Positions 53,400-63,536 of a stretch of DNA of 64,000 bases are shown here, piece after piece. The notes beneath the pieces were generated by a model that was not told where the DNA came from, made no database searches, and saw only the letters and a program-made list of their open reading frames with translations. The position numbers were made by a program, and so were the translations under genes. Where the stretch lies: contig NC_058506.1 of NCBI RefSeq assembly GCF_020382885.2, forward strand, positions 13,308,318-13,372,317. Reading direction: 5' to 3'. This DNA is from Scatophagus argus. Its lineage: Eukaryota > Chordata > Actinopteri > Scatophagidae. How positions within the stretch are numbered: the first letter of the stretch is position 1; the number at the start of each line of letters is the position of its first letter.

Positions 53400-53645
53400 A
53401 AACATCAGACAAACGCAGCGGGTGTCGTTGCTTGATAAATCACCATCAAACCAAACAAAACCAAAACAGCCACATATCCCCTGTTAAGGAGATTTATTTT
53501 AGCAAACGCAAACCGGAAGTGTCAGTATGTGAACGCTTCCAGCTTGACGGTGGTTGTGGTCGTTATTAAAACCGCATTCTCAGTTAGTGGGTCAATGTAA
53601 ACAGCAGCAGCCACAGCAGCAGGAGCTGCGGCATTAAGTGACACG
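53400..53645 (+). promoter_or_regulatory. Probable MEDAG promoter and 5' UTR region
   Basis: This is sequence directly upstream of the MEDAG start. It contains an ETS-type core ACCGGAAGT at 53512-53520 and a GC-richer CAG/GCAGC stretch around 53600-53635 with no obvious TATA box. Assignment rests on position only; the transcription start cannot be read from the sequence. Confidence 0.4.
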
Positions 53646-54997
53646 ATGGAGGTAAACAGACGGGACGATGTCAGCGGGATGACAGTCACAAGACTGGAAG
53701 AGTTCCTGAAAAATCCTCCGGCCGGCTTCTCCGTGGAGGTCCTCGGCTCCGGTTACCGAGTTCACAGCGACCCGGAGACGAGCCTGGTGATCATCGATGA
53801 CTTCGACTCCTGCAGAGGGAAAATAGTTTTCCAGAACTCGCGGGGGAGGTGAGGAAAAACACGCAAACACGAACTCAAACGTGAACTCAAGCAGATTCGT
53901 CTTAACCTGAGTGATTTTGCTTTCCACGACAGGAGAGTTAAAATGCACGATCTGAGGGAGTACACCAGCATGAGGAAGAGTCTCCTGTCCAAGAGGATCT
54001 ATCTGCTGGTGTCCGCCTGCGAAGAGCACTGCTCAACGGCATCCGGCGAAGACAGAGGTTAACTTAAACCTGACCACACATTTAACCACAAGGCTTCGGC
54101 TTGGACTTAGTCCCACAAAGTGTAATCTGTGTGTAATTATACAGTGAAAGAAAAGAAGTGGTCCACTGGCATTTTTTTCAGCTTGTAGTAGTATTTTCAG
54201 TGTGTACTGTACAGCTCCAGGCTGCTAAGTGGGTCAAGGCTGGTTTGATGGCATGGGTGACTCAAACCTGAGACATCAGCAGTGGGTGGAGGGTACCAAT
54301 TACAATGGCAGCACAATACTTTTGGGACTTTTACAACATGTTTTTCTGCAATTTTATTCCTGTCTGTCTTATTTCCTGTTCTCCTGAATTACTTTTATCA
54401 GTGCTGCAACACTATGTGGTGTCCATCAACGGCAACGATCCTTTCATCAAATGGCAGATGGAGAAAGGCCTGGACTGGACCATCTCCTCTGTTGCTGGGG
54501 AAAGCTACAGGGTGGATGTAAGTAGGACTTTATGGTCTTTCTGTCACTTTTATGCTATTCAGAGCATTTTGGTGATTGTTTGTTGATCACTAGATGACTT
54601 TTCTTTATGTCAGATTGACTTGACTGAATTACTGGAGAGCTGGGCAGAAAAACACATCCACGTCATAACCGATGAACTTTTAAAAGTGAGACCGATGTGG
54701 AGAGACGCCTGCTTCACCCTCAAATACTATTCTGATGCGCTTTTTGACTTCCCACATTGGTTTGGCTTCAGCAAAAGACAGTTTAAGGTAATTGTGTCAT
54801 ATTACTTTTAGTTTTACTCCAATTACTATTACTGTGAGTGTGCACGGGCATTTTCTAACTCGTCTTTTCTGCTCACATCTGCTTTCATTGAAGTTGAGAA
54901 TGACGTGAGCCAGCAGTGGATGAAGAGCAAGCGGTTTCTGAGTGATGGAGTGTACTTGCACAGGGAGATTTCCCAATCAGCAGAACAATGGTTTTAA
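53646..54997 (+). CDS. MEDAG: Mesenteric estrogen-dependent adipogenesis protein homologue
   Basis: Orthologue of vertebrate MEDAG (human C13orf33), a cytoplasmic protein linked to preadipocyte differentiation and of unknown biochemistry. Exons: 53646-53848, 53933-54057, 54402-54517, 54614-54787, and a last exon starting at 54894 or 54899. The first four join in phase to 206 codons. Recognition rests on MEKGLDWTISSVAGESYRVD, against human IEQGMDMVISSVIGESYRL, and on YSDALFDFPHWFGFS, against KADALFDFFYWFGLS. The last exon is ambiguous. An acceptor ending at 54893 gives only four more residues (LRMT). One ending at 54898 gives 32 (NDVSQQ...AEQWF, stop at 54995-54997) and a protein of about 238 aa. 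Either is shorter than human (303 aa). The exon 2 donor (GAG|GTTAAC) is weak. AATAAA lies at 55299-55304. The gene is divergent from B3GLCT and convergent with ALOX5AP. Confidence 0.9.
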
Positions 54998-55298
54998 GAC
55001 CAGCTGGCCAGGTGAGGGACCAGCCAACCTCTTGGGACCTTATACTTCCTGTTTGGGTCCAGATTTTTCTGCTGTTCAGTGGGTGAAAACCACTGATAGC
55101 GAAGTTCTGAACCCAATGAAGATTATTCAGGCAGTTTCTATGTCTAAACTGATTTTTTTTTAAAAAGCCAAACAAATATTGTAATAGATTTTACTTGATT
55201 TATTGTACGATGTGTCGAATCTGATCGCAGAATCAAAGATTTGTAGACTTAAGAATCATTATTTTATTTTGTTCTATTTTTTAACCAAACTCAAGTAC

Positions 55299-55304
55299 AA
55301 TAAA
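55299..55304 (+). terminator. Probable MEDAG polyadenylation signal
   Basis: Canonical AATAAA about 300 nt downstream of the MEDAG stop codon and about 100 nt short of the convergent ALOX5AP stop codon. Confidence 0.6.
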
Positions 55305-55400
55305 TGCGCCTTTAAAAATGACTGTGTGCATACAGTTTTTATCCGTTAAAAGATGAAGGAGGAGGGAAGGGGATGCTGCCTTTATGTGGCACATGCTGGA

Positions 55401-58400
55401 CTAAGGGATGAGGAGAAGAGCAGATGCAGCGCCGGTGATGGTTTCGACATATTCTTTATAGTCGCTGCCGAAGTAGCGCACCAGCAAGTAGTTGAAGATG
55501 CCTACAATGCACATCAGGAACAGGAAGAAGAGGATGCGTTTTCCAAACAGGTAGCCAGGGGTGCTGGGGAAGAGATTTGAAAAGAAAGTATTTGTTAAAC
55601 GAATGCCTGTAAAACACACAGAACTCACTGCAGGTCACTTGTGTTCATTTCTACCTTTGAGAAGTTTGTCCCATGTATCCAACAAAGTACTTCTGCCTGA
55701 CTAAGAGATAGATGATCCCAGCAAAGGCAGCAGGAGCTTCAAAGAGACAATAGAAAAACACTGAGTCTTGTATGTAATACGTATGCGGGGGATGTAATTT
55801 TTGTCTTGCATCAAGGGAAGTCTTAAATATGCAGCATAAAGTGATATTTCAGAAAATCGTTTCCTAAACTCTGCTGAGAGCAGCCCGTGTGGTAACAGCA
55901 AACACTTGTCTCATCGTTTTTGTACAGCTTGATAAAGGCCTTTAGATTTTGTATTGATTGCCTCTTCCAGTGCCTGAAAAACACGATATAGACAAAAGTA
56001 TTGAGACATGATCATTAAACCAACAGGGACTTTAATGACATCACTTTCTAAATACAGAGACAGCTTTGCAGCTATAACAGCCTCCACTCCTCTGTGAAGG
56101 CTTTCCACAAGATGTTGGAGTGTTTCTGTGGGAATGTTTGCCCATTCATGCAGCAGATCATTTGCGAGGTCAGACACTGATGATGGACTAACAGGTCTGG
56201 CTCACAATCTCCATTCCAGTTCATCCCAAAGGTGCTGGATGGGTTGAGGTCAGGGCTCTGTGAGGGCCAGTCAATTTCTTCCACACCAAACTCATACAGC
56301 CATGTCTTTATGAAGCTTTGCTTTGTGCACTGGGGCACAGTCATGCTGGAACATAAAAGGTTCTTCCCCAAACTGTTGGCACAAAGTAGGAAGCATAGCA
56401 TTGTCCAAAATGTCTTGGTATGCTGAAAGTACTACTGGAAGTAAGGGGCCGAGCTGAAAAACAGCCACATGCCAATACTTTTGTCTATATGGTGTAGCTA
56501 AACCTTTTGTTCCAGATTGGAAGCAGCCAGAAAACAAAATCTTGTTTAAAAAAGCCTTCTCTTATGGCACTGGTATGAACTTACTTCTAAAACACAGACT
56601 GCTCTTAAATATCTGCCTGTCAGTTGCTCACTATTCCTCAATCTGCAATCTGCTGTAAATACTGTTGCCATCTGGTCCCTGTTCACTGGTTATATTTTTT
56701 ATTCTGGTTGTTTTGTATATTTATATAGTGTTGTTTTTATATTTATAGCATTAGTATTGTAGGTTTTTGGGCTTATACCGGGACCAGGGAAACTAATTTC
56801 GTTCCACCTCATGTTTCTACTTGTGTGAAATGACAATAAAGCTCCTTGAATCCTTGAATTTGCAGTAACAGAAGTGACCGTCTCATTTACAGCAAGTGAT
56901 TAATGATTACCTTGACTGAGGCACAGACCGGCACACCACATTACAGCCAGGAAGGTGGGATAAGCGTCCATGCAGTTACGACTGGGAGAGGTGTAAACGG
57001 TGTGTGATTAGCACATTTCAAGGAAGTCATCTGCAACAGGAAACTATGAAGCAATGACTGACACCAAGTCTCTTTTTCTGTGGCTGTCAGGAAATTTGTT
57101 GAAACCGCAGAGCAGAGGTGTCTGCACAAAGTAAAAGATCCAAGTGCATGAGCTACAAAAACCCAATGTGGCTTTGTGAGTGTTGGTGGAACAAAGCTGA
57201 AATGGGAAGCCAGGAAAAACTGAGCCCGCTCTCACAGTCAGCGCGTACCGGCTGTTGCAATAACTTGCAATAATGAGGGCAGTATGTCGCTCAGAGCAGC
57301 AGTTCTCAACCTGCTGGTCGGGACCCTACAATGGGTCACAAGCTCATTTGCACAAATTATTTACATATTTTTCTGCTTTTTCTCACTGTTCTGCAGTTTT
57401 CTTGTGACATACTGGATGCTTTTAGCTCTTTTACCCATCATTTACACAAACTGAGAAAGAAAAAATAGTGTTCGATTGATCGATTTCTGTTATGAAAACT
57501 GTCTAAACTTGACATCACACCCTAAATTAAGTGTGATTGTATTCTAAAGACAATTGAATGCGAAATGTAAAAAGTATAGTGAGCACACATATTACAAATG
57601 CAGCTCGTTATTTTTGTCCTGTTGAAATCCTCACATTACCTACAAGACAGGATGCGATTCATTTATTTCTTTTTAGAAACAGGAAGCAAATTGTTGCTCA
57701 TGGACTAACAGAACGCTCAGGGTTGGGTCATTATGTCAGTTAGAAATATCAATTTCAAGCTTCAGCCAAACTGTCAAAACACGTCATGTGACTCATGTGG
57801 CCGGTAAAATGTTAAAAATAATGAACAAAAATCACAAAAATTCCTAAATCCAAAACCCGATTCAGGTTGCATGATAGAAAACAGAGACGAGCTGTTTAGA
57901 AAGTGAGACAGGAGAAAGTTAACAAAATGTATGTAAGGGAATTGTTTGTTTGATTGTTAAAATGAGCATTCATGTTAGCAGCAGGACCTCCAGACGATGA
58001 AGAGATGGAAGATAAATATGTTTTCCAAATAGCTATTGTTGCTTTCCCAGCAAAACATTCAAATGAGCTCTGTACCAGTTTTTTCTCTTCCACTCTCTGA
58101 CAGTGCTCAGGCAAATGAGGACTGCCTCTCAATAGCAGTAACATTTGAAGGAAATATAAAACCAAATGGAAAGTTTAGGAGCGTTACAGCATGAACATAA
58201 AAGAGCCCACTCAAATAGTTTTATTTACTCCGAAAATAAAACGATTTGAATCCACTATATCACTGGTAAAGATTGCATTAAGAGGAGGGGCACTTACTTG
58301 GCACAAGAAACCCGTTCAAAAGATGTTGCCTTTGGATTTTGACAGTTGCATGCCTTCTCTACCTTCAGGGCAAAGAACGCTTAAAACAGAGGGATCATCA

Positions 58401-58563
58401 GTGTCACCACGACGTAGTTCTACCTACTGACTTAGAATTATAGAAATGATCAATTGTTATATATAGCAGAAGATGCTTCTTCCTTTTTCTTACCGTTCTG
58501 AATGACGCTGATGAGGGTGACGAGGACCAGCAGGTAGATGTTTTCCACCACTTTGATTTCCAT
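55401..58563 (-). CDS. ALOX5AP: Arachidonate 5-lipoxygenase-activating protein (FLAP), complete
   Basis: MAPEG-family integral membrane protein of the nuclear envelope and ER. It presents arachidonate to 5-lipoxygenase for leukotriene synthesis. Coding exons on the minus strand: 58494-58563, 58298-58379, 56911-56981, 55655-55736, 55401-55563 (stop included). The phases join to 468 nt, 155 aa (human 161 aa), with five exons as in mammals and a 71-nt third exon. The start (MEIKVVENIYLLVLVTLISV) opens the first transmembrane helix. Family landmarks are FFALKVE, NCMDAYPTFLAV, PAAFAGIIYLLVRQKYFVGY, STPGYLFGKRI and the C-terminal ALLLIP. The four expected hydrophobic helices are present. Intron 3 (55737-56910) holds a Tc1-type MITE and a LINE 3' tail. 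Possible polyadenylation signals (AATAAA on the minus strand) are at 55263-55268 and 55199-55204, which would overlap the MEDAG 3' UTR. Confidence 0.96.
55980..56496 (-). mobile_element. Tc1-type MITE with transposase relic (copy C)
   Basis: Both ends are present: ATATAGACAAAAGTATTGAG at the left and the inverted CCAATACTTTTGTCTATATGG at the right. The minus strand encodes [33 protein letters not shown] and, after a frameshift, the rest of the relic to LHEWANIPTETLQHLVESL. It lies in ALOX5AP intron 3, antisense to copies A and B in window orientation. Confidence 0.87.
56570..56858 (+). repeat. LINE 3' UTR fragment with (TTGAATCC)n tail
   Basis: ttataccgggaccagggaaac ... aatttcgttccacctc ... 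tgacaataaagctccttgaa tccttgaa is a typical L2/CR1-like fish LINE 3' end. The left boundary is uncertain. It lies in ALOX5AP intron 3. Confidence 0.6.
57295..57410 (+). repeat. Degraded interspersed repeat (hAT-type terminus suspected)
   Basis: agcagttctcaacctgctgg and tcgggaccctacaatgggtc resemble the end of a widespread non-autonomous hAT element. No second end was identified. It lies in ALOX5AP intron 2. Confidence 0.35.
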
Positions 58564-59729
58564 GATCCCTGCACGAGCTGTAGGAGCAGGTGGATGGAGA
58601 TGCTGAGAGACAGAGAGCGAGAGCGAGCTTCTCTTTCGTTGTCCGCAAATGTGCCTTCAGAACCAGATGCTGGGTTTAAACCTGGCCTGTCCCTCTGTGA
58701 CATCAGGTATTTTTACATCACACACGCATGCTTGTTTGTGGCTTCCTCTTTATGTAAATAATGCTCTGGCTTCATGCAGAGGGGTGCAAACAAGTAAGCC
58801 TTTCTCCTTCCTCTGTGTGTGTAAAACTTACCAGACCACACACACACATGCACATACGAGGTAAATTTTTTTGGTTATTGTATATTTTGGTCTTCATCAG
58901 CCTTCTGGTAGAGGCTCTTTGATGAGCCTTTATAGACCATTTCTGGCAAATGAGCAAAAGTAATAAATTAGGAATCTGTAAATATTATTTAGATGACATT
59001 GGGCTTTTTTCACAGCAGATTCTCTGATTTATCATTGTTTAATTAATGTTATTAATTACACCTGGTCTTCCCTCTATCTTCTTTTCCTATGGGCTATTCC
59101 TTTCAGGGGTCGCCACAGCGAATCATCTGCTTCCATCTCACCCCATCCTCTGTATCCTCTTCCCTCACACCAGCTACCTCCATGTCCTCTATGACAAGGC
59201 AAAATGCTGCAGTAGTGAAAGGTTTTGACTGTTTAAGTGCAGTAAAATATACCTAACATGGCTGTCTCAATGACTGGTTCATTCTACAGTCAAACAGCAC
59301 CTGCATGTGCTTTTAAATGGTAACGCAGCTTCTACTCTGTTTTGTTTTTTAGTTTCTCTCTCAGTGGTTGTATATTTTGACAGCAGTTTCTCCACAGGTA
59401 TAGTACACACAGAGAGATGTACAAAATTATCTTTTCTTTATAACAGAATGAATCCCATTAAGTATTCAGTCATAATCAACTTTAAATTAATACATTTTAG
59501 AGAGAAATTCTAAATTATTTATTTTATATCAAATTATAAATTATTTATATTGGCGAGACGATTGGAAGAAATAACGGGAAAAATAAATGGTAAAATGCAA
59601 ATCCTTTTGTAAAATTTTGTGATTTCTTTTTGAAATGTATTTATAGTATATAGCATATAGTATAGTACGAAATAAGAAAACCTGCCGATGTGTGGACAAA
59701 AACGAAACCTGCGAAAGCTGCGTAACGTC
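58564..59729. other. Intergenic interval, ALOX5AP 5' flank to tRNA-Glu
   Basis: No coding exon seen. It holds the ALOX5AP 5' flank and presumably its promoter: a short GAGAGCGAGAG tract near 58610-58625, with no clear TATA box placed. It also has a short CA microsatellite near 58837-58850 and an interspersed-repeat fragment at about 59085-59210. The stretch from 59400 to 59690 is strongly AT-rich. Confidence 0.5.
59085..59210 (+). repeat. Interspersed repeat fragment
   Basis: tatgggctattcctttcagg ggtcgccacagcgaatcatc, then catgtcctctatgac, is a recurrent fish repeat segment. Class not determined. Confidence 0.5.
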
Positions 59730-59801
59730 TCCCATATGGTCTAGCGGTTAGGATTCCTGGTTTTCACCCAGGCGGCCCGGGTTCGACTCCCGGTATGGGA
59801 A
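59730..59801 (+). tRNA. tRNA-Glu (anticodon TTC)
   Basis: A complete 72-nt tRNA with no intron. The acceptor stem tcccata (59730-59736) pairs perfectly with tatggga (59794-59800), with discriminator A at 59801. The anticodon stem CCTGG/CCAGG closes the loop TTTTCAC with anticodon TTC at 59763-59765. The T arm CCGGG-TTCGACT-CCCGG is perfect. The internal promoter is intact: A box tggtctagcgg at 59737-59747, B box ggttcgactcc at 59780-59790. A TTTT run at 59808-59811 is a pol III terminator. The trailing CCA is not encoded, as expected in a eukaryote. Everything needed for expression is present. Confidence 0.96.
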
Positions 59802-60964
59802 CTTCCCTTTTACTCCACGAGAGACATCTAGATATGAAATGTGGCATATTTCGTTCATACTGCGTATCTAACAAATACTCATTTTACTGATCCGAGACAC
59901 TATCGATAAATGTTGGCCATGCTTACAGCAAACAAACGGCTACAGTTGGTTGCTGTGTTGGAATGTCTTCGTTTTTGCATTAAGATGTGAAAGGAGGAGA
60001 TAATATGGACTAAACACAGGCTGTCCAATTAAAAGACACCACCTTTAATTTTAATTCATGTTTGTTTATCAAACAGCTGATAATTACCCTAACACTATAC
60101 ATATTGTTCTAAAAGAATCATTTATGAATTCTCTGAGATGCCAACAGTGCAAATTGACTTCAATAACTTTTTACTTATCTTGCTAAAAGTTTAATGCCAC
60201 ACTCATACATTTACTTAATTTATAAACTCTGAGAAATAGACTTAATTCTATAACCATTTTTCAGTTACAGTTCATATGTCACACTTCATGTAAGTTTTAT
60301 TCCTGTGCTGAAAGCAAACGTATCTCACACTTTTAAGAGTTGATAGCCAGTTACTGATTATGACCGACAAATAAATATTTGAATTCAAACAAGTACTTAC
60401 AAAGACCATATTTTAAAAAACTAAAATTTTATTCCCTTTATAGGAAATTGGTTGATGTGAACACTGAACAAAACAGCAACACATATTTTCTTAATAATTT
60501 CGCCATTTCTTATAACAAACACTAGTCTGTTAAAGTATCTATTAAATGACAAAAAAATAAACCATGACAATTTTCAAGTAGCTTGTGAAAATAACAAAAT
60601 GAAGCAAAACAGTTTTGACTGTGAACCCAATGGCTTCAATACGACACATATCACATACAATATATACACCTCAAAGTGCCAGACTTGCAGAAAAACAGTT
60701 CAAGATGAGGTTTGCAAATTTTATTTGAGATACAACATGCTGTCTTGCATACAAAAAATCTTCTTTAACGCATTTAAATTAATAGCAACATAAACACATT
60801 GGACTTCATTACTTTAAACTTGCATCTACACGTGGAACGGGCTGCTTAGGAATGAGCAATCAATAGATGAGGTGTGAACGAGTTGCATAGTATTCTCACG
60901 ATACCGAGTCAAGGTTCATGTTATCTGTGCTTGGAGCTTACAGACAACATCCACCTCCACAGCT
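59802..60964. other. Intergenic interval and probable USPL1 3' UTR
   Basis: AT-rich sequence with no coding exon recognised. The right part is likely the 3' UTR of USPL1 (minus strand). Minus-strand AATAAA hexamers (plus-strand TTTATT) occur near 60719 and 60427. Which, if either, is used cannot be decided from sequence. Confidence 0.45.
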
Positions 60965-63536
60965 TTAAACGAACAGTTCAAGTGCATTTAGCGCCTCCGT
61001 CTCCATCTCAGTCGGTTTCTGAGCCACTGCCTGCGAGAGAAAGTCGTCCAGGAAGTTTTCGGTGTTGGCCTCGATCACACGGGTGTTCACCTGCGACACT
61101 GCACCGACCCCACAGTTCAACTGCTCGACTCCATCTTGCCCGCTGGCGAGCATCTCAAGGAAGCCAGTGCTGTCTGGTGAAAGGTTGCTGGCTGTAGTCG
61201 CCGGTGAGAGCAGGTCCGATAGGAAGTCGTCGCAGATTGAGCCGTCATATGTACTGGAGGTGACGGTGTTGGGAGAGCCCAGGTCAGTGCTGTCAGGTTG
61301 GAGGCCGGCTCCACCCTGTTGATGCAACATTTCATTCAGCTTTGCAAGCTTCTTCTTCTTTGCTTTCAGCTTCTTTATCAGCTTGTACCTGAGGACTTCA
61401 GTTTCACTGAGACCCGGAGGTAGCTTCGAGGACTGGTTGCTGCGTTTCTTTGAGGAGGATATTTCAGGGATCTCCTTTGCTCCAGGCATAGAAAGTGATG
61501 TACCGGACACCACTGTAGAGTTCATTAGTAGTTTTTGGTGATTGGAAGTTAAGGGCTGACACAGCTTTGAGTTGCCATTGAGTTCAGCAGATGTGAGTAG
61601 ACTTGGGGTGCTTGAGCTCTTTGCACCGAATGCATCGTACATTTCTGCTGCTTTTAGCGGGAGACCCTCATTCCCCTCTGTCTTGAGCTGCGGTCTGGAG
61701 AAGGGTCCTCCAGGAATCTGTTGTCTTCTCACAGGGTTGGGAGTAGAGTGAGTGGGAGGAGTGAGCTTCACCTGTGTGACCGGGGTTGGGGCGAGTTTGT
61801 CGTCTGGCTTGTGAACTTGGTGCAGTGGGTGTTTGCTGAGCAGGAACGACCACCGGCTGCTCTGCAGTGCCGTTGGCACTGAGGGACATTTCTGACCATT
61901 GGACAAGGGTGAGGTATTGGTAGAAGACACGGCGGACGCTTGCTGTGTAGCTGCAGCAGTGGCACTTGCGGGTTTGTTACTGATAACTTTGGAGGGCTCT
62001 GAAGATGGAGGTGATGGAGTATGTGAAGCTGTTTTAGAAAGGGCTGCCTTTTTACCAATTTGTTCACCAACAGGTTTGCTTCTTCCTCTCCCTCTCCCTC
62101 TCCCCCGTCCTCGTCCTCGTCCTCCCCTGACACCTGGCACAAATGTAGGATCACTAGTCGAGCCGTCCTCAGATTCAGATGAGTTGGAGGTGGTGGGCAG
62201 GTCAACATGAGGACTGTCAGACATGTCATTACCTATTACAGTAGAGGAGCTATCTGGTGCGGAGTCTCGTATTTCATTTGTGCTGGGAACAGTCAAATCC
62301 TGAGTTTGTGTGTTGTTGTTGTTGTTTACAAGCTGCATGTCCGAATCAGCTTTTATTTCCACCAGTGTGAGCGTAACGATGTCATCATGGGTAAGGCCCT
62401 CAAAGGTGTCGAGCAGCGTCGCGGAACCGATCGAGGCATCAACGCCGGCTGCGACTGTTGTGTCCGTCATGTTGCTGCCATCTTCAGATGCCGTGAGTGC
62501 ACGGATGATGTCGGTGTCATTGTGCGATATGAAAAGAGAGTGATCAGGGCTGTCGGCCAACGGCTCATTTTCCATCAAGTCTTTTTCCCCTGAACTGGGG
62601 TTCATCTCAATTTTAGATGGAGGAGATTCAGCAAAAGTGCTGGATGGAGAACAGGCTGGAGGTTCTTCATCCTCGTGCACCTCCCAAAAAACAATGTGGA
62701 TCTCCTCAGCAGGGACTGGGAGCTTCTGATGGGTCTTACAGTCCGGATGTTTAAGGTCGTCATATTCAAGCCATGATCCTGTAAGGAACAGGTAACACAA
62801 CATGCGGTTACATAAACCAGATACCAGTATTATCAATTCATCCATAAATATCACCTGTCAATTTTATGACAAATGCATAGTAACAATATTGATAAAAAAT
62901 ATATCATGTACAACAGAAAAATAGAAAAAATGTGGAAAGAATCATCAAAGATTGGTAAAAACAAGCCACAGATACTTTAATGATAAGTGACAATGAGAGA
63001 AGTCCTACATGGCAGGAGTCTTCTGTATTCTAACACTGCACGAGTTGTCCAGCAGAATGTGCTGTTTGCAAACTCCAGTGAAAAGGAATAAAAATATCAA
63101 CCTTCATGTGACTCCAGTGTTTGTGTTTTTACACCAAGTGCAAACACAGCTTACAGACTAACACAGAGAAGCTAAAAAACAAGCTCTCTGACATTTGACT
63201 TCAGTCATCCATGTAGAGATACCACAAATGACAGCATGCAAACAAAACTGCTACTAAGAGTACTAAAAGCAAGTCAATTACCCTACATTTTTATTTATTT
63301 TGTTTTTCTTCACAAGGTGTCATATCAGTGGAAAAAAGGTAACAAAACCACAAAAGAATCAGGCTTAATACCAACCATCAGATGTACAAATCCACGTGAC
63401 AAAGTGCTTGTGTTGCTGGTTGTACTGTATGACTGTGGTGACGGAGTAGTGTTTCCCCTTGAAGGTAAAGGCGTAGTTTCTGACATCATTGTCAGGAAGC
63501 CCCTCTACAAAGTGCAGCTCGAACACTGGAGGCACT
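60965..63536 (-). CDS. USPL1: SUMO-specific isopeptidase USPL1, last two coding exons (5' part off the window)
   Basis: Nuclear cysteine protease of family C98 that removes SUMO and is linked to Cajal bodies. Two minus-strand exons are visible: 63376-63536 (161 nt) and the long last exon 60965-62778 (603 codons plus stop). They join in phase at ...CTSDG|SWLEYDD. The first carries ELHFVEGLP, YAFTFKGKHYSVTTVIQY and the catalytic His in KHFVTWI. The second carries the catalytic Asp in WLEYDDLK. Their spacing equals that of human H456 and D472. The catalytic Cys exon lies past position 64000. Downstream is a long, poorly conserved Ser/Thr/Pro-rich tail with an arginine-glycine tract (coded at about 62081-62131), a basic coiled-coil-like stretch (YKLIKKLKAKKKKLAKLNEM) and acidic FLDDFLSQ near the C-terminus. 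In-frame readthrough beyond 62778 up to 62854 is intron: a good acceptor (ccttacag) marks the exon start. Confidence 0.95.

Noticed and set aside
61768-62229. Open frames of 100-153 codons on both strands inside the USPL1 last exon, including 61899-62210 plus
   Set aside because: They are overlapping shadows of the long USPL1 frame. Their low-complexity proline, arginine and leucine runs come from the same DNA repeat.
62779-62854. Extension of the USPL1 last exon frame up to an ATG at 62854
   Set aside because: A clear acceptor ends at 62779. The preceding exon (63376-63536) joins in phase at Gly, which matches the known DGSWLE motif.
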